64,000 nt of DNA from Paractinoplanes polyasparticus. GTDB lineage: Bacteria > Actinomycetota > Actinomycetes > Mycobacteriales > Micromonosporaceae. The DNA lies in NCBI RefSeq assembly GCF_019710575.1, contig NZ_JAHWFK010000030.1, forward strand, positions 124,001 through 188,000, in the 5' to 3' direction. The notes below the pieces were generated by a model. That model had not been told where the DNA came from. It ran no database searches and saw only the letters and a program-made list of their open reading frames with translations. The translations under genes and the position numbers were made by a program. Of this stretch, positions 18,099 through 26,944 are shown in pieces. Every line of letters starts with the position of its first letter. Within the stretch, counting starts at the first letter, position 1.

Positions 18099-18401
18099 GC
18101 ACACTGCGCTCTGCCGTTTCGCCGGTGGTCTGCTCCCGGAGGAGGGGGCCGGCGCCGGCCGCGGTGTTGCCCCGCGAGATGGCGAGGCTGAGTCAAGGCC
18201 AGCGCGCACGCTACGCGGCATGTCCGGATGTTCAGTGCGGGCGGGCCGGTGACGCGCCGTGATGGGCGATCGCGGCAGAAGCGGAATCTGACCATGTCCC
18301 TTGTGAGCAAGCGGGCAGCGGCTCGCCGGTCGGGACAGGGTGTCGGTCGGTCAGCTCGGTGTCTGCGGGAACCGGAGGCGCTGCCGTGCGGTCTCATGAG
18401 C
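18099..18401. other. non-coding stretch with 14-bp palindrome
   Basis: I see no convincing gene in these 303 bp. The sequence holds a perfect 14-bp palindrome, GGCCGGCGCCGGCC at 18147-18160, about 50 bp after the LAL regulator stop, which could end that transcript although no T-run follows. A reading continuous with the downstream lipoprotein extends back to 18228 but lacks signal-peptide logic. Confidence 0.5.
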
Positions 18402-18887
18402 ATGAGTGTCCGACGGATCGGCTTGGTGTTCGTGGCCATCGTCGCAGGGGCAGCCTGCTCAAGCGGCTCCGGGCGTGCGCCCTACCTCACCCAGTCGGCC
18501 GGTTCCTGTCCGACGGTGGCCGAGCGACCCTCCGCAGATCCGTTGCCCACGGACTTCCGGCCGGTCTCGGCCGTCCGATGCACCTTCCGGCTGGCCGTTC
18601 ACCAGTCCGCAGCCTCGCCTTCGTCCGGCTTCGCGTGGGTTACCGCGCAGCGCTCCACCGGGCCGTTCGACGACCTCGTCCGGGCGCTCCACCTGCCGCC
18701 GCAGGAGCAGGACGGCGAGCCGGTGTGCACGGCTGACTTCGTCATGCCGGTGTTGCTTGCGCTGACCGACGCCGCTGGCAACACGGTCGTGCCGGCCCTG
18801 CCGGGCACTGTGTGCCGTACCCCGCTTCCTGAGGTGCGGGCTGCGCTCGACGCGCTGACCTGGTTGGAAACTGCCCACAGGGAGTGA
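18402..18887 (+). CDS. putative lipoprotein of unknown function
   Basis: I do not recognise a family. From ATG 18402 (or ATG 18396) the product is about 161 residues with an N-terminal signal sequence MSVRRIGLVF and a lipobox AGAAC, followed by a serine-rich linker, so it is predicted to be anchored to the outer face of the membrane. Four further cysteines (SCPT, VRCTF, VCTAD, VCRTP) could make two disulfides, as in secreted proteins. The GGAGG at about 18374 is somewhat far upstream. Neighbours on both sides are small orphan genes, so context gives no help. Confidence 0.6.
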   Translation: MSVRRIGLVFVAIVAGAACSSGSGRAPYLTQSAGSCPTVAERPSADPLPTDFRPVSAVRCTFRLAVHQSAASPSSGFAWVTAQRSTGPFDDLVRALHLPPQEQDGEPVCTADFVMPVLLALTDAAGNTVVPALPGTVCRTPLPEVRAALDALTWLETAHRE

Positions 18888-18961
18888 GTCGGTCGGGTGC
18901 CCGGAGCGCGGCAGATTAGTGCACTTGGGCGACGCCTATCTTGACTTTCTCGAACCCTCGC

Positions 18962-19450
18962 TCAGTAGTGGGCGTGAATCTGCGTCACCGGGTGTCGCAA
19001 GATGTCGCCAACGGCAGCAAGCTCAGCGTCGCTGAGATCCCGGACCTGCCGGGTCCAGTTCATCGCGCTTACCTCGAACCGCGCGAATCCCACCGGACCT
19101 TCGAACCGCAACTCGGGCAACGTAAGCGCTGCTGAGCAGCACGGAACCGTCACGCCCAAGTCGTCGATGGTGGGTTCACCGGCCCCTCGCCCGCCGTTCC
19201 TCGAGATCAGCAGATCCCAGAACCAGTCCACCCCGATCGAGGCTTTACACCGAGAGCAGAAGATGTCCTCCATGTACTCGCCACCGTCGATCAACGTGAC
19301 GCGCTCGTGGAACACCGGCTCGACCGACTCGACGTGGTCGCCCGGCCCGACGAACAGCTCGGCGACGTATTCTGCTGCGCGGGCAGCCGCCTCGACAGTC
19401 GGCTGCCACTGCGGATCCGTAGGGATCACCCGGATGTAGAGATCGCTCAT
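18962..19450 (-). CDS. uncharacterised protein with CxxC...CC pattern
   Basis: 162-residue soluble protein with no family I can name. It starts MSDLYIRVIPTDPQW, and the centre contains CSRC near residue 66 and PCC near residue 103, which together could bind zinc. The stretch WFWDLLISRNGG resembles short enzyme- or immunity-like domains found next to orphan genes, but this is only an impression. ATG 19450 is a plausible start with no other gene upstream. It faces the lipoprotein gene tail to tail (74 bp gap). Confidence 0.65.
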   Translation of the reverse strand: MSDLYIRVIPTDPQWQPTVEAAARAAEYVAELFVGPGDHVESVEPVFHERVTLIDGGEYMEDIFCSRCKASIGVDWFWDLLISRNGGRGAGEPTIDDLGVTVPCCSAALTLPELRFEGPVGFARFEVSAMNWTRQVRDLSDAELAAVGDILRHPVTQIHAHY

Positions 19451-19577
19451 CCCACCCTCTGCATGTATGCCCGGCGGCCGGATGACACGCCGCGCGGAGA
19501 CGCCGTGGGGCCGGGCACTTCTATGGCGAGATCGTAGAGGTTCATGAGAAGAACTCGCCGTCGCTAGCCTTGTCGTC

Positions 19578-19697
19578 GTGAGTTACAGCGGCGGCGTATG
19601 GACGTTGCACCGACGAGACGACGGCCGAATCATCGCCGACCTTGCAGTTACCAGCGGTGACTTCCCATGGCTGAACGCCCGCTGTCGCGGCTTCGGC
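19578..19697 (+). pseudogene. N-terminal remnant of a truncated small protein
   Basis: From GTG 19578 a short reading (VSYSGGVWTLHRRDDG through GDFPWLNAR) resembles the first 40 residues of small actinobacterial hypothetical proteins with an IWxLxRDG...DFPWLNAR pattern. After NAR the similarity stops and the frame runs into the antisense of the next gene's C-terminus. I read it as a gene cut off after about 40 codons. This rests on my memory of the pattern and is uncertain. Confidence 0.35.
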
Positions 19698-19730
19698 TGT
19701 TGGTCGCCGGTTGCAGGATCGCACTTCCCG

Positions 19731-20321
19731 CTAAATGTCGTAGAACTCCTCGTCCGCTTCCTGCTGGGCCTTGCGGGCCCTCTTCCGATCCCGGCGGGTC
19801 GGTTTGCGGCGCAAGGTTGCAGGAGGCGGGCGTACGGGCCGTCGATACTCGCCACGCCAGTCGAAGCCCCAGGCGAACTCGTGGCGGGCCCACAAACCCA
19901 GCACGGCGGGCGTGAGGAAGCCGGCGCCCCAAATGAGGCCGGACAGGCTGTCGCCGAGGCCGCCCCGCGTGTCGCAGGGGCGCATGTTCTCGGGCTTCGT
20001 CGCGTCGATCTCTATGCACACCAGCGCGCCGATGTCGGGGTTGCCGGGGAGTCCGCGTAGCGGCGTGTCGAAGGAGCCGTCCTGATAGACGTACGAGACG
20101 AAGTGTTTGTCGTCGTGGAACTTGCCGCGCTTGTCGAGTTCCGTGAACCTGCCGGTGAGACGCACCGTGTGCGCGTCGATCCCGCGCTGGACGGGGACTT
20201 GCTGGATGATGCCGACCACTTCGGAGGCCAGTCCGATCACGCAGATGGCCACGACGAACCAGAGGAACGGTGCTGTCCGGTGCAGGAACGACACGGCGCC
20301 GATTGTGACTAGCACCGGCAA
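19731..20321 (-). CDS. uncharacterised two-helix membrane protein
   Basis: About 196 residues (194 from GTG 20315) with a hydrophobic N-terminal segment (FLWFVVAICVIGLASEVVGII), an extracytoplasmic or cytoplasmic middle domain of about 90 residues containing HFVSYVYQDGSF, a second hydrophobic segment (GLIWGAGFLTPAVLGLW) and a strongly basic C-terminal tail (RRKPTRRDRKRARK). I recognise no family; the layout resembles DUF3592-type envelope proteins. TTG 20321 or GTG 20315 must start it. It follows the LigD-type gene on the same strand after 7 bp, so co-transcription is likely, though a functional tie to end joining is not evident. Confidence 0.6.
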   Translation of the reverse strand: MPVLVTIGAVSFLHRTAPFLWFVVAICVIGLASEVVGIIQQVPVQRGIDAHTVRLTGRFTELDKRGKFHDDKHFVSYVYQDGSFDTPLRGLPGNPDIGALVCIEIDATKPENMRPCDTRGGLGDSLSGLIWGAGFLTPAVLGLWARHEFAWGFDWRGEYRRPVRPPPATLRRKPTRRDRKRARKAQQEADEEFYDI

Positions 20322-20328
20322 GGGTGAG

Positions 20329-21297
20329 TCAGGCGTCGGCGTCGGCGGGGCCCTCGAGGCCGGACTTCTCGTCGCGGTCGGCCCACTCGAGCAGGGTGGC
20401 CAGGGAGTGATGGTTGTCGTCGATGGTGGCGTGCAGGTCGCCCAGCTCGGCGAAGCGGGCCGGGACCGTCCGGATCGTGAAGTCGCGGGGGTCGGCGTCG
20501 GGGATCTCGGCCCACGTGACCGGGGTGGAGACGGTTGCGGTGGGGACGCCTCGTACCGAGTAGGCGCTGGCGATCGTGTGGTCCCGGGCGTTCTGGTTGT
20601 AGTCGACGAACAGCTTCTCGGGGTCGCGGTCCTTGCGCCACCACGTGGTGGTCACGTCGTCGGGGGCCCGCCTTTCCACCTCGCGGGCGAAGGCCAGGGC
20701 GGCCCGGCGTACGTCGGAGAAGCCCCAGGACGGCTCGATGCGCACGTAGATGTGCAGGCCGCGGCCGCCCGAGGTCTTGGGGTAGCCGGTGATGCCCAGG
20801 TCGTCGAGCACCTCGTGGGCGACCGCGGCCACCCGGCGGACCCGGTCGTAGGGGCAGTCGGGCATCGGGTCGAGGTCGATGCGCCACTCGTCGGGTTTTT
20901 CGGTGTCGGCGCGGCGGGAGTTCCACGGGTGGAACTCGACCGTCGACATCTGGACGGCCCAGATGACGTCGGCCGCCTTGGTCACGCACAGTTCGTCGGC
21001 GTGGCGGTTGTAGCGCGGGAACGTCACCCGCACCGTCTCGAGCCAGGGCGGGGCGCCGTGCGGAACCCGCTTCTGGTGCACCTTTTCGCCGGCCAGGCCG
21101 TCGGGGAAGCGGTGCAGCATGCACGGGCGCTCGCGCAGCGCGCGCACGATGCCGTCACCGACCGACAGGTAGTAGTGGACCAGGTCGAGCTTGGTCAGGC
21201 CGAGGTCCGGAAAGTAGACGCGGTCGGGGTTCGACACACGCACGGTGAGGTCGCCGACCTCCACCTCGGTCGCGGGGCTCTTGCTCGAAGAGGCCAT
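20329..21297 (-). CDS. LigD-type polymerase/primase domain protein (NHEJ)
   Basis: Stand-alone archaeo-eukaryotic-primase-like polymerase of the bacterial non-homologous end-joining system, 322 residues. Landmarks are the metal-binding aspartates in RIDLDPMPD (about residue 142), the SGGRGLHIYVRI strand near 171-182 and DYNQNARDHT near 231. Such PolDom proteins fill gaps and add ribonucleotides at breaks bridged by Ku (family knowledge). No ku or ligase gene is within the window; actinomycetes often keep several unlinked PolDom genes. ATG 21297 is the start. The next gene downstream is a small membrane protein. Confidence 0.92.
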   Translation of the reverse strand: MASSSKSPATEVEVGDLTVRVSNPDRVYFPDLGLTKLDLVHYYLSVGDGIVRALRERPCMLHRFPDGLAGEKVHQKRVPHGAPPWLETVRVTFPRYNRHADELCVTKAADVIWAVQMSTVEFHPWNSRRADTEKPDEWRIDLDPMPDCPYDRVRRVAAVAHEVLDDLGITGYPKTSGGRGLHIYVRIEPSWGFSDVRRAALAFAREVERRAPDDVTTTWWRKDRDPEKLFVDYNQNARDHTIASAYSVRGVPTATVSTPVTWAEIPDADPRDFTIRTVPARFAELGDLHATIDDNHHSLATLLEWADRDEKSGLEGPADADA

Positions 21298-21354
21298 GCG
21301 ATCAACATAGCCTCTGATTCGTGGCCGGGGCGGGCCCCGGCCACGAACCCGGCG

Positions 21355-23133
21355 TCAGCCCAGGCAGGTGTCGTCCATGTCGGCCAACAGGGTGTCGCCC
21401 GAGTCGAGCAGGTCGAGCAGCGGGACGATGCGGGGCAGCTCGTGGGTGAGGAAGTAGCGGGCGGCCAGGCGCTTGCCCTCGTAGAAGGGGCCCTCCTTGC
21501 CCTCGGCCGCCGCCAGCTGCGACAACCAGAGCCAGGCGATCACCAGGTGGCCGGTCGCTTCCAGGTACGCCGTGGAGTTGGCCAGGGCGGCGGTCGGGTC
21601 GCCGCCGGCCCACAGTTTGCGGGTGGTCGCGGCCAGCCGGTCGCACAGCGCGATGACCGGCCGGCCCAGCTCGGCCGGCGCCGCCACGGCCGTGGTCACG
21701 ATGCGCCCGATCAGCAGCTGGAGCCCGGCCCCGCCGCGCATGACCACCTTGCGGCCCAGCAGGTCGAGCCCCTGGATGCCGTCGGTGCCCTCGTGGATCG
21801 AGTTGAGCCGGTTGTCGCGGTAGAACTGCTCGACGGGATATTCGCGCGTGTAGCCGTAGCCGCCGTGCACCTGGATGGCGTGGTCGTTGGCCAGGCGGCA
21901 CCACTGGGACGGCCACGCCTTGACGATCGGGGTCAGCACGTCGAGCAGCAGGTCGTTCTCGTCGGAGGGCTCGTCGAGCAGCTTGGCCGCGAACAGGATC
22001 AGCGCCAGGCCGCCCTCGACGTACGACTTGGAGGCGAGCAGCATGCGCCGCACGTCGGGGTGCCGCACGATCGGCACGGGCGGGGCCAGCGGGTCCTTGT
22101 CGGCCACCGGGCGGCCCTGGGTGCGCTCGCGCGCGTAGTCGAGCGCGTGCAGATACCCGGTGTAGCCCAGAGCCACCGCGCCCGCGCCGACCCCGATCCG
22201 GGCCTCGTTCATCATCTGGAACATGTAGGCCAGGCCCTTGCCCTCTGCGCCGACCAGGTAGCCGGTGGCGTCGTCGAACGAGAGCACGGCGTTGGTCGTG
22301 CCGCGGTAGCCCATCTTGTGGTTGAGCCCGGACAGCGACACCCCGTTGCGTTCGCCGACCGTGCCGTCGGCTTCGACGTGGTGCTTGGGCACGATGAACA
22401 GCGACAGCCCCTTGACCCCGGCCGGCGCGCCCGCGACCCGGGCGAGCACGAGGTGCACGATCGTCTCGCTGAGCTCGTGGTCGCCGCCCGAGATCCACAT
22501 CTTGGCGCCGCTCAGCCGATATGTCCCATCAGGAGAGAGGACGGCGCGCGTCGTGACATCGCTCAGCGAGGAGCCGGCCTGAGGCTCGGAAAGACACATC
22601 GTGCCGGTGAAGCGGCCGTCGAGCATCGGCCGCACGAAGCGATCGATCTGGTCCGCCGTCCCGTGCGTCAGCAGGAGGTTCGCATTGCCGGCCGTGAGCA
22701 GGGAGTAGGACGAGGTCGCGATGTTCGCCGCCTGGAACCAGGCGAAGCAGGCCCGCGCGACGACGTGGGGCATCTGCAGCCCACCCACGGACGAGTCCAT
22801 CGTGGCGCTGAGCAGCCCGGTCTCGTTGAAGACCTTGAGCGCCGCCGCCACCTCGGGGATCAGCGAGACCCGTACGCCGTCGAAGGTCGGCTCTTCGAGG
22901 TCGGAGCGCCGGTTGTGGGGTGCGAAGTCACGCTCGGCGATCTGGGCCGAGACGTCGAGGAAGGCGTCGAACGTCTCGCGGGAGTGCTCGGCGAACCTTT
23001 CCCGGGCCGTGAGCGCCTCGACGTCGAGCCACTCGTACAGCAGGAAGTCGAGATCACGTCGCGAAAGGATCTTGGAGGACACCGCCGGCACCGCCGTTCT
23101 TCTCGAAGACGAGGAGTCTTCAGTCTGCCGCAC
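21355..23133 (-). CDS. acyl-CoA dehydrogenase
   Basis: FAD-dependent alpha,beta-dehydrogenation of an acyl-CoA thioester. The product is about 592 residues from GTG 23133 or 575 from GTG 23082, the latter placing the start just before SSKILSRRDLDFLLYEW, where family similarity begins. FAD-binding segments TGTMCLSEPQAGS and KMWISGGDHEL are present, and the catalytic-base region SIHEGTDGIQGLDLLGRK is intact. The extra C-terminal about 130 residues match the long ACAD subclass. If it starts at 23133, it overlaps the upstream GGDEF gene by 14 bp. Chain-length preference is not predictable. Confidence 0.92.
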   Translation of the reverse strand: MRQTEDSSSSRRTAVPAVSSKILSRRDLDFLLYEWLDVEALTARERFAEHSRETFDAFLDVSAQIAERDFAPHNRRSDLEEPTFDGVRVSLIPEVAAALKVFNETGLLSATMDSSVGGLQMPHVVARACFAWFQAANIATSSYSLLTAGNANLLLTHGTADQIDRFVRPMLDGRFTGTMCLSEPQAGSSLSDVTTRAVLSPDGTYRLSGAKMWISGGDHELSETIVHLVLARVAGAPAGVKGLSLFIVPKHHVEADGTVGERNGVSLSGLNHKMGYRGTTNAVLSFDDATGYLVGAEGKGLAYMFQMMNEARIGVGAGAVALGYTGYLHALDYARERTQGRPVADKDPLAPPVPIVRHPDVRRMLLASKSYVEGGLALILFAAKLLDEPSDENDLLLDVLTPIVKAWPSQWCRLANDHAIQVHGGYGYTREYPVEQFYRDNRLNSIHEGTDGIQGLDLLGRKVVMRGGAGLQLLIGRIVTTAVAAPAELGRPVIALCDRLAATTRKLWAGGDPTAALANSTAYLEATGHLVIAWLWLSQLAAAEGKEGPFYEGKRLAARYFLTHELPRIVPLLDLLDSGDTLLADMDDTCLG

Positions 23134-24907
23134 GGTGCCTTCCCGCTCGTGCCTGTGGATAAGTTCGCGAGTGCTTGACCGCGTACATCGCGTGGTCCGC
23201 GGCCCGCAATGCCTCGTCCGGATCGGTGGAGCCGGCCGCGAGGTGCGCGCCGACGCTGGCCCCGATCCGCACCTGGGTCCCGCCCACGACGAACGGCGCC
23301 GACACGGCCTCCCGGATGCGGGCGGTCATCGCCTCGCTGTCGGACGGCCCGATCACCCCCGGCATGAGGATGACGAACTCGTCGCCACCCACCCGGGCGA
23401 GCACGTCCTGCTCGCGGACGCAGGCCGTCAGCCGCGCTGCGACCTGCCGCAGCAGGTCGTCGCCGGCCTCGTGCCCGTGCGCGTCGTTGACCGGCTTGAA
23501 CCCGTCGAGGTCGACGAAGAGCACGGCCACCGGCTGCTCACGCAGGGAGGCGCCGAGCGCGTCCTGCATGCGGCGGCGGTTGGGCAGGCCGGTGAGCGCG
23601 TCGTGCTGGGCCTCGTGGGCGAGCCGCTCCTGGAAGGCCCGGTTCTCGGAGATGTCGCGGGCGTTGATGACGATGCCGTGCAGCGACGGGTTCTGCATCT
23701 GGTTGGACGCGGTGAACTCGAACCAGAGGAAGTCGCCGGTCGCCGAGCGCACCCGGCACTGCAGCCGCAGCACCTCGTCCCGGTTGGCCAGCAGCCGGCC
23801 GAACTGGTCGCGCATGTACGGCTGGTCCTGCGGGTGCACGAGGTCGAAGACGCTGGTGCCGACCAGCACGCCCTCGCCGTAGCCGAGGACGGCAGCGGCG
23901 CTGGGGCTCGAGTACTCGATGGTGCCGTTGGCGCTGAGCACCGACACCAGGTCGGGGGCGTGCTGGAAGAGGGCCTGGAAACGCTCGTCGGCCCGGCGGC
24001 GCTGGATCTGGGTGCGGTAACCGAGCACGAACATGGCGAGCACGCCGATCAGCAGCATGGCGCCCAAGGTCATGTTGAGCGTCTGGCTCTTGGCGTGCAC
24101 CGCGCCGTCGAACGACTTCCTGGTCTGGGCGCGGACGTAGGACCAGCCACCGGGCAGCCCGCCGACCGTGATGGCGACCATCTCGGTGCCGGCGACGGTG
24201 GTGTACTCGACGAACCCGCCCTCGGGCCGGGCGGCCAGGGCGTTGCGGATGGCCGGGTCGATCTGAGCGCCCAGCTGCTTCGCCCGGTTGGTGGCGGCGA
24301 TGGTGCCGGTGCTGTCGACGACCGCGGTCTGGTGCACGTCCGAGCTGAGCGTCACGGTGTACTGCTGGAGGTCGGTCGTGGCCACGTTGTTGAGGCCGAC
24401 CAGCACGGCCGCCGGGGCGCCGCCGACCACCACCGGGACGCCGACCGCCTCGAGGTACGTGCCGTCGACCCCCATGATCGATGAGAAGCCGGCCCGGGCG
24501 CCGCTCCGGAGCATCGCGAACAGCGGTTTCCAGCCGGTGTGGCCGGCTGCGGGCACGCCCGTGGCGCGCGAGCTGTTGAGGACGTTGCCGTCCAGGTCGA
24601 CCAGCAGGGCCCCGTACCGGAAGGTGTTGCTCTTGGCGGCGAAGGTGCGCAGCAGCTCGCGGTCGAGGGCGTTGCCCCGGCCGAGGTGCAGGGAGTTCTC
24701 GCCGAGGAAGTCGCCGATCTCGCCGGCCGACAGCAGCTGCAACCGGCCCACGAGGGTGCTGTTGTTCACGGCCAGAGCCCGGGAGTCGGCCAGGTGAACG
24801 TCGTCGGCCGCCTTGAGCGCCGACCGGTTGACCAGGAAGCCGATGGTGCCCGCAGCAGCCAGCAGCACCACGCCGACCACTACGGCGATCCAGTTGCGCA
24901 GCCGCAT
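23120..24907 (-). CDS. membrane PAS-GGDEF diguanylate cyclase
   Basis: Predicted to make the second messenger cyclic di-GMP from two GTP. The 595-residue product has a TM helix at about residues 7-26, an extracytoplasmic sensor domain of about 250 residues (CACHE-like by layout), a second TM helix near 285-304, a PAS domain (FQALFQHAPDLVSVL onward, about 315-435) and a GGDEF domain with an intact active site GGDEF at 507-511. The inhibitory I-site RxxD (Arg498-Asp501) is also intact, so product feedback is expected. There is no EAL domain. ATG 24907 starts it. A TTATCCACA sequence lies in its last codons. Confidence 0.94.
   Translation of the reverse strand: MRLRNWIAVVVGVVLLAAAGTIGFLVNRSALKAADDVHLADSRALAVNNSTLVGRLQLLSAGEIGDFLGENSLHLGRGNALDRELLRTFAAKSNTFRYGALLVDLDGNVLNSSRATGVPAAGHTGWKPLFAMLRSGARAGFSSIMGVDGTYLEAVGVPVVVGGAPAAVLVGLNNVATTDLQQYTVTLSSDVHQTAVVDSTGTIAATNRAKQLGAQIDPAIRNALAARPEGGFVEYTTVAGTEMVAITVGGLPGGWSYVRAQTRKSFDGAVHAKSQTLNMTLGAMLLIGVLAMFVLGYRTQIQRRRADERFQALFQHAPDLVSVLSANGTIEYSSPSAAAVLGYGEGVLVGTSVFDLVHPQDQPYMRDQFGRLLANRDEVLRLQCRVRSATGDFLWFEFTASNQMQNPSLHGIVINARDISENRAFQERLAHEAQHDALTGLPNRRRMQDALGASLREQPVAVLFVDLDGFKPVNDAHGHEAGDDLLRQVAARLTACVREQDVLARVGGDEFVILMPGVIGPSDSEAMTARIREAVSAPFVVGGTQVRIGASVGAHLAAGSTDPDEALRAADHAMYAVKHSRTYPQARAGRHRAAD
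23154..23162 (-). promoter_or_regulatory. DnaA-box sequence TTATCCACA
   Basis: An exact TTATCCACA (bottom strand) sits in the 3-prime end of the GGDEF gene, about 20 bp upstream of the first possible acyl-CoA dehydrogenase start. It is one of three exact copies in the window; a lone box here is not an origin. Confidence 0.4.
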
Positions 24908-24947
24908 GACCTCTTGATCGGCAGCGCGGCACGCTACTGAACGGAAA

Positions 24948-26912
24948 TCACCGCTCGATCAGCCAGACGAACCCGAGCCCGGGCAGGTGCGCCCGTCCTT
25001 CGCGTACGACGAGAGGACCGTCGCTGCTCAGGGCGGTCTCCAGCCAGCCGTAGTGCCCGATCGCGGCCGCCTCGACCGTCTGCTCCTGTTCGCTGAAGTT
25101 GGCCAGCCCGATGAACGTCCCGCTCCGTGGGTGCCGCCGGCGCCAGGCGAAGACGTGCCCGTTGTCGACGCCGACGACGGCCGTCTCGCCGCCGCCGCGC
25201 AGGGCCAGCAGGTCCTTGCGGGCGGCGACCAGCTCCCGCAGCCCGGCGAAGACCTGGCCCTCCAGCGTCGCCGGATCGTGCCGGCGACCGGCTGCTGTCC
25301 AGTCCATGTGGGGCCGGTGCATCCAGCGGTTGTCGCCGGCGAGCGCGGGGTCGTCGCGGTACGACAGGTCGTTGCGCATCGCGAGTTCGTCGCCCATGTA
25401 GATCAGCGGGATCCCGCCGTACGCGAAAGCGACGGCATGCAGCAGGAGCAGACGCCGTACGCCGTCGGGCCAGCTCGCCGGGTCGGCCGTGATCCCGCAC
25501 AGCGAGGCGGCCGAACCTGAGATCCGGGCGTCCCCGGTGACCGGATTCTGCTGGAAAAGAGCCCCTTGGGCGTACGAGCCGTCGAAGCGGCCCGAGAAGA
25601 ACGCGTTGAGAAAATTGCGGTGGTTCCACCAGTCCCAGCCGACCGCCGCCGCGTCCTCCGCGCTGACCGCCCACCCGATGTCGTCGTGCCCGCGCACGTA
25701 GCTCACCCAGCTCGCCTCGGCCGGGATCGGCTTCATCCGGGCCAGCGACTGGGCCATCAGCCGCGCGTCCCTGGTGGCCAGGCTGCTCCAGAGCATGACC
25801 ATGAGCTGGTTGTGGTAGGCCAGCTCGCACTCCGGCCGGTAGCGGTCGTGCCCGCCGAGATAGGGCACCAGGTCGTCGGGCGCCACGATCGCCTCGGCCT
25901 TGAAGATCACCCCGGGCGCGGCCACCCGGACCAGCGCGTGCAGCGCCTGCACGATCCGGTGCACCTCGGGCTCGTTGAGGCAGGTCGTGCCGAGCCGCTT
26001 CCAGAGGAACGGCACGGCGTCGAGGCGGAAGACGTCTACGCCCCGGTTGGCCAGCCACAGGATCGTCTCGAGCATCGCCCGGAACACGTTCGGACTGGCC
26101 CAGTTGAGATCCCACTGGTAGCTCCAGAACGTGGTCCAGACCCACTTGCCGTCGAATTCCGTGAACGAGCCCGGGGCGCGGTCCGGAAAGACGGGGACGA
26201 TCGTGCGCTCGTACGCGTCGGGCATCTCGCGGTCGGGAAAGGACATGTAGAAGTCCGCGTACGCCGGGTCGCCCGCCCGCCAGGACTCCGCCCACGGGTG
26301 CTCCTTGGCCGTGTGGTTGAGCACCAGGTCGACGCAGAGGCTCATGCTGCGCTCGCGCAACCGGCCGGCCAGTTCGCTCAGGTCGTCCATCGTGCCCAGC
26401 CGCGGATCGACCGCCCGGTAGTCGCGCACCGCGTAGCCGCCGTCGTTCTCGCCGGGCCGCGGCTCGAGCAGCGGCATCAGGTGCAGGTAGGTAACACCCA
26501 GCTCGTCCAGATAGTCCAAGTTGTCGGCCACCGCACGAAGCGACCCGGCGAATCGGTCGGCATAACAGACGTACCCGACCTGCCGCGCCCGTTGATACCA
26601 GCGCGGGTCGATCTCCCGCCGCCGATCGAGGTCACGCAGAGCGACCGGACGATCGCCGGCCGCCTCCAAGAGCACCTCAACCAGGTCGTTCAACTCGACT
26701 TTGCCGTAGACAACCTCCAGCGGCTCGTAGATGTCGAGGAGCGAGGTGGCCAATCGGGCAAGGAACGCAAGTGCCTCCGAGCGGCCCAGCCGCTCGGTGG
26801 CGCCGGGGGTCAAAGATGGAAGCAGGGCCTCGAACGCGCTTGCGGCCCGGGTGCGAACGGAAGATCCTGCCATCGGGTCAACGTAACCTTCGGTGGCGCG
26901 CGGGTCACGCAT
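24948..26912 (-). CDS. amylosucrase-type GH13 enzyme
   Basis: Glycoside hydrolase family 13 enzyme that transfers glucose from sucrose to an alpha-1,4-glucan or hydrolyses sucrose. At 654 residues (641 if ATG 26873 is used) it matches amylosucrase (about 636). The N-terminal helical domain is followed by the barrel with conserved region DLVLNHT, nucleophile Asp298 in VFRLDAVPF, acid/base Glu340 in IFKAEAI and the transition-state residue Asp410 in VRGHDD. The NDGGYAVRDYRAVDP segment is typical of this subfamily. No signal peptide is present, so it acts in the cytoplasm. Sucrose phosphorylase and trehalose synthase are less likely given the N-terminal domain. Confidence 0.9.
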   Translation of the reverse strand: MRDPRATEGYVDPMAGSSVRTRAASAFEALLPSLTPGATERLGRSEALAFLARLATSLLDIYEPLEVVYGKVELNDLVEVLLEAAGDRPVALRDLDRRREIDPRWYQRARQVGYVCYADRFAGSLRAVADNLDYLDELGVTYLHLMPLLEPRPGENDGGYAVRDYRAVDPRLGTMDDLSELAGRLRERSMSLCVDLVLNHTAKEHPWAESWRAGDPAYADFYMSFPDREMPDAYERTIVPVFPDRAPGSFTEFDGKWVWTTFWSYQWDLNWASPNVFRAMLETILWLANRGVDVFRLDAVPFLWKRLGTTCLNEPEVHRIVQALHALVRVAAPGVIFKAEAIVAPDDLVPYLGGHDRYRPECELAYHNQLMVMLWSSLATRDARLMAQSLARMKPIPAEASWVSYVRGHDDIGWAVSAEDAAAVGWDWWNHRNFLNAFFSGRFDGSYAQGALFQQNPVTGDARISGSAASLCGITADPASWPDGVRRLLLLHAVAFAYGGIPLIYMGDELAMRNDLSYRDDPALAGDNRWMHRPHMDWTAAGRRHDPATLEGQVFAGLRELVAARKDLLALRGGGETAVVGVDNGHVFAWRRRHPRSGTFIGLANFSEQEQTVEAAAIGHYGWLETALSSDGPLVVREGRAHLPGLGFVWLIER

Positions 26913-26944
26913 ATCGACGGCGGCGGCAAGGGGCGGGGGAGCCG

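Noticed and set aside
25127-25492. Arginine-rich small protein frames opposite the amylosucrase gene
   Set aside because: They are GC-rich antisense shadows with skewed composition and no start signals.
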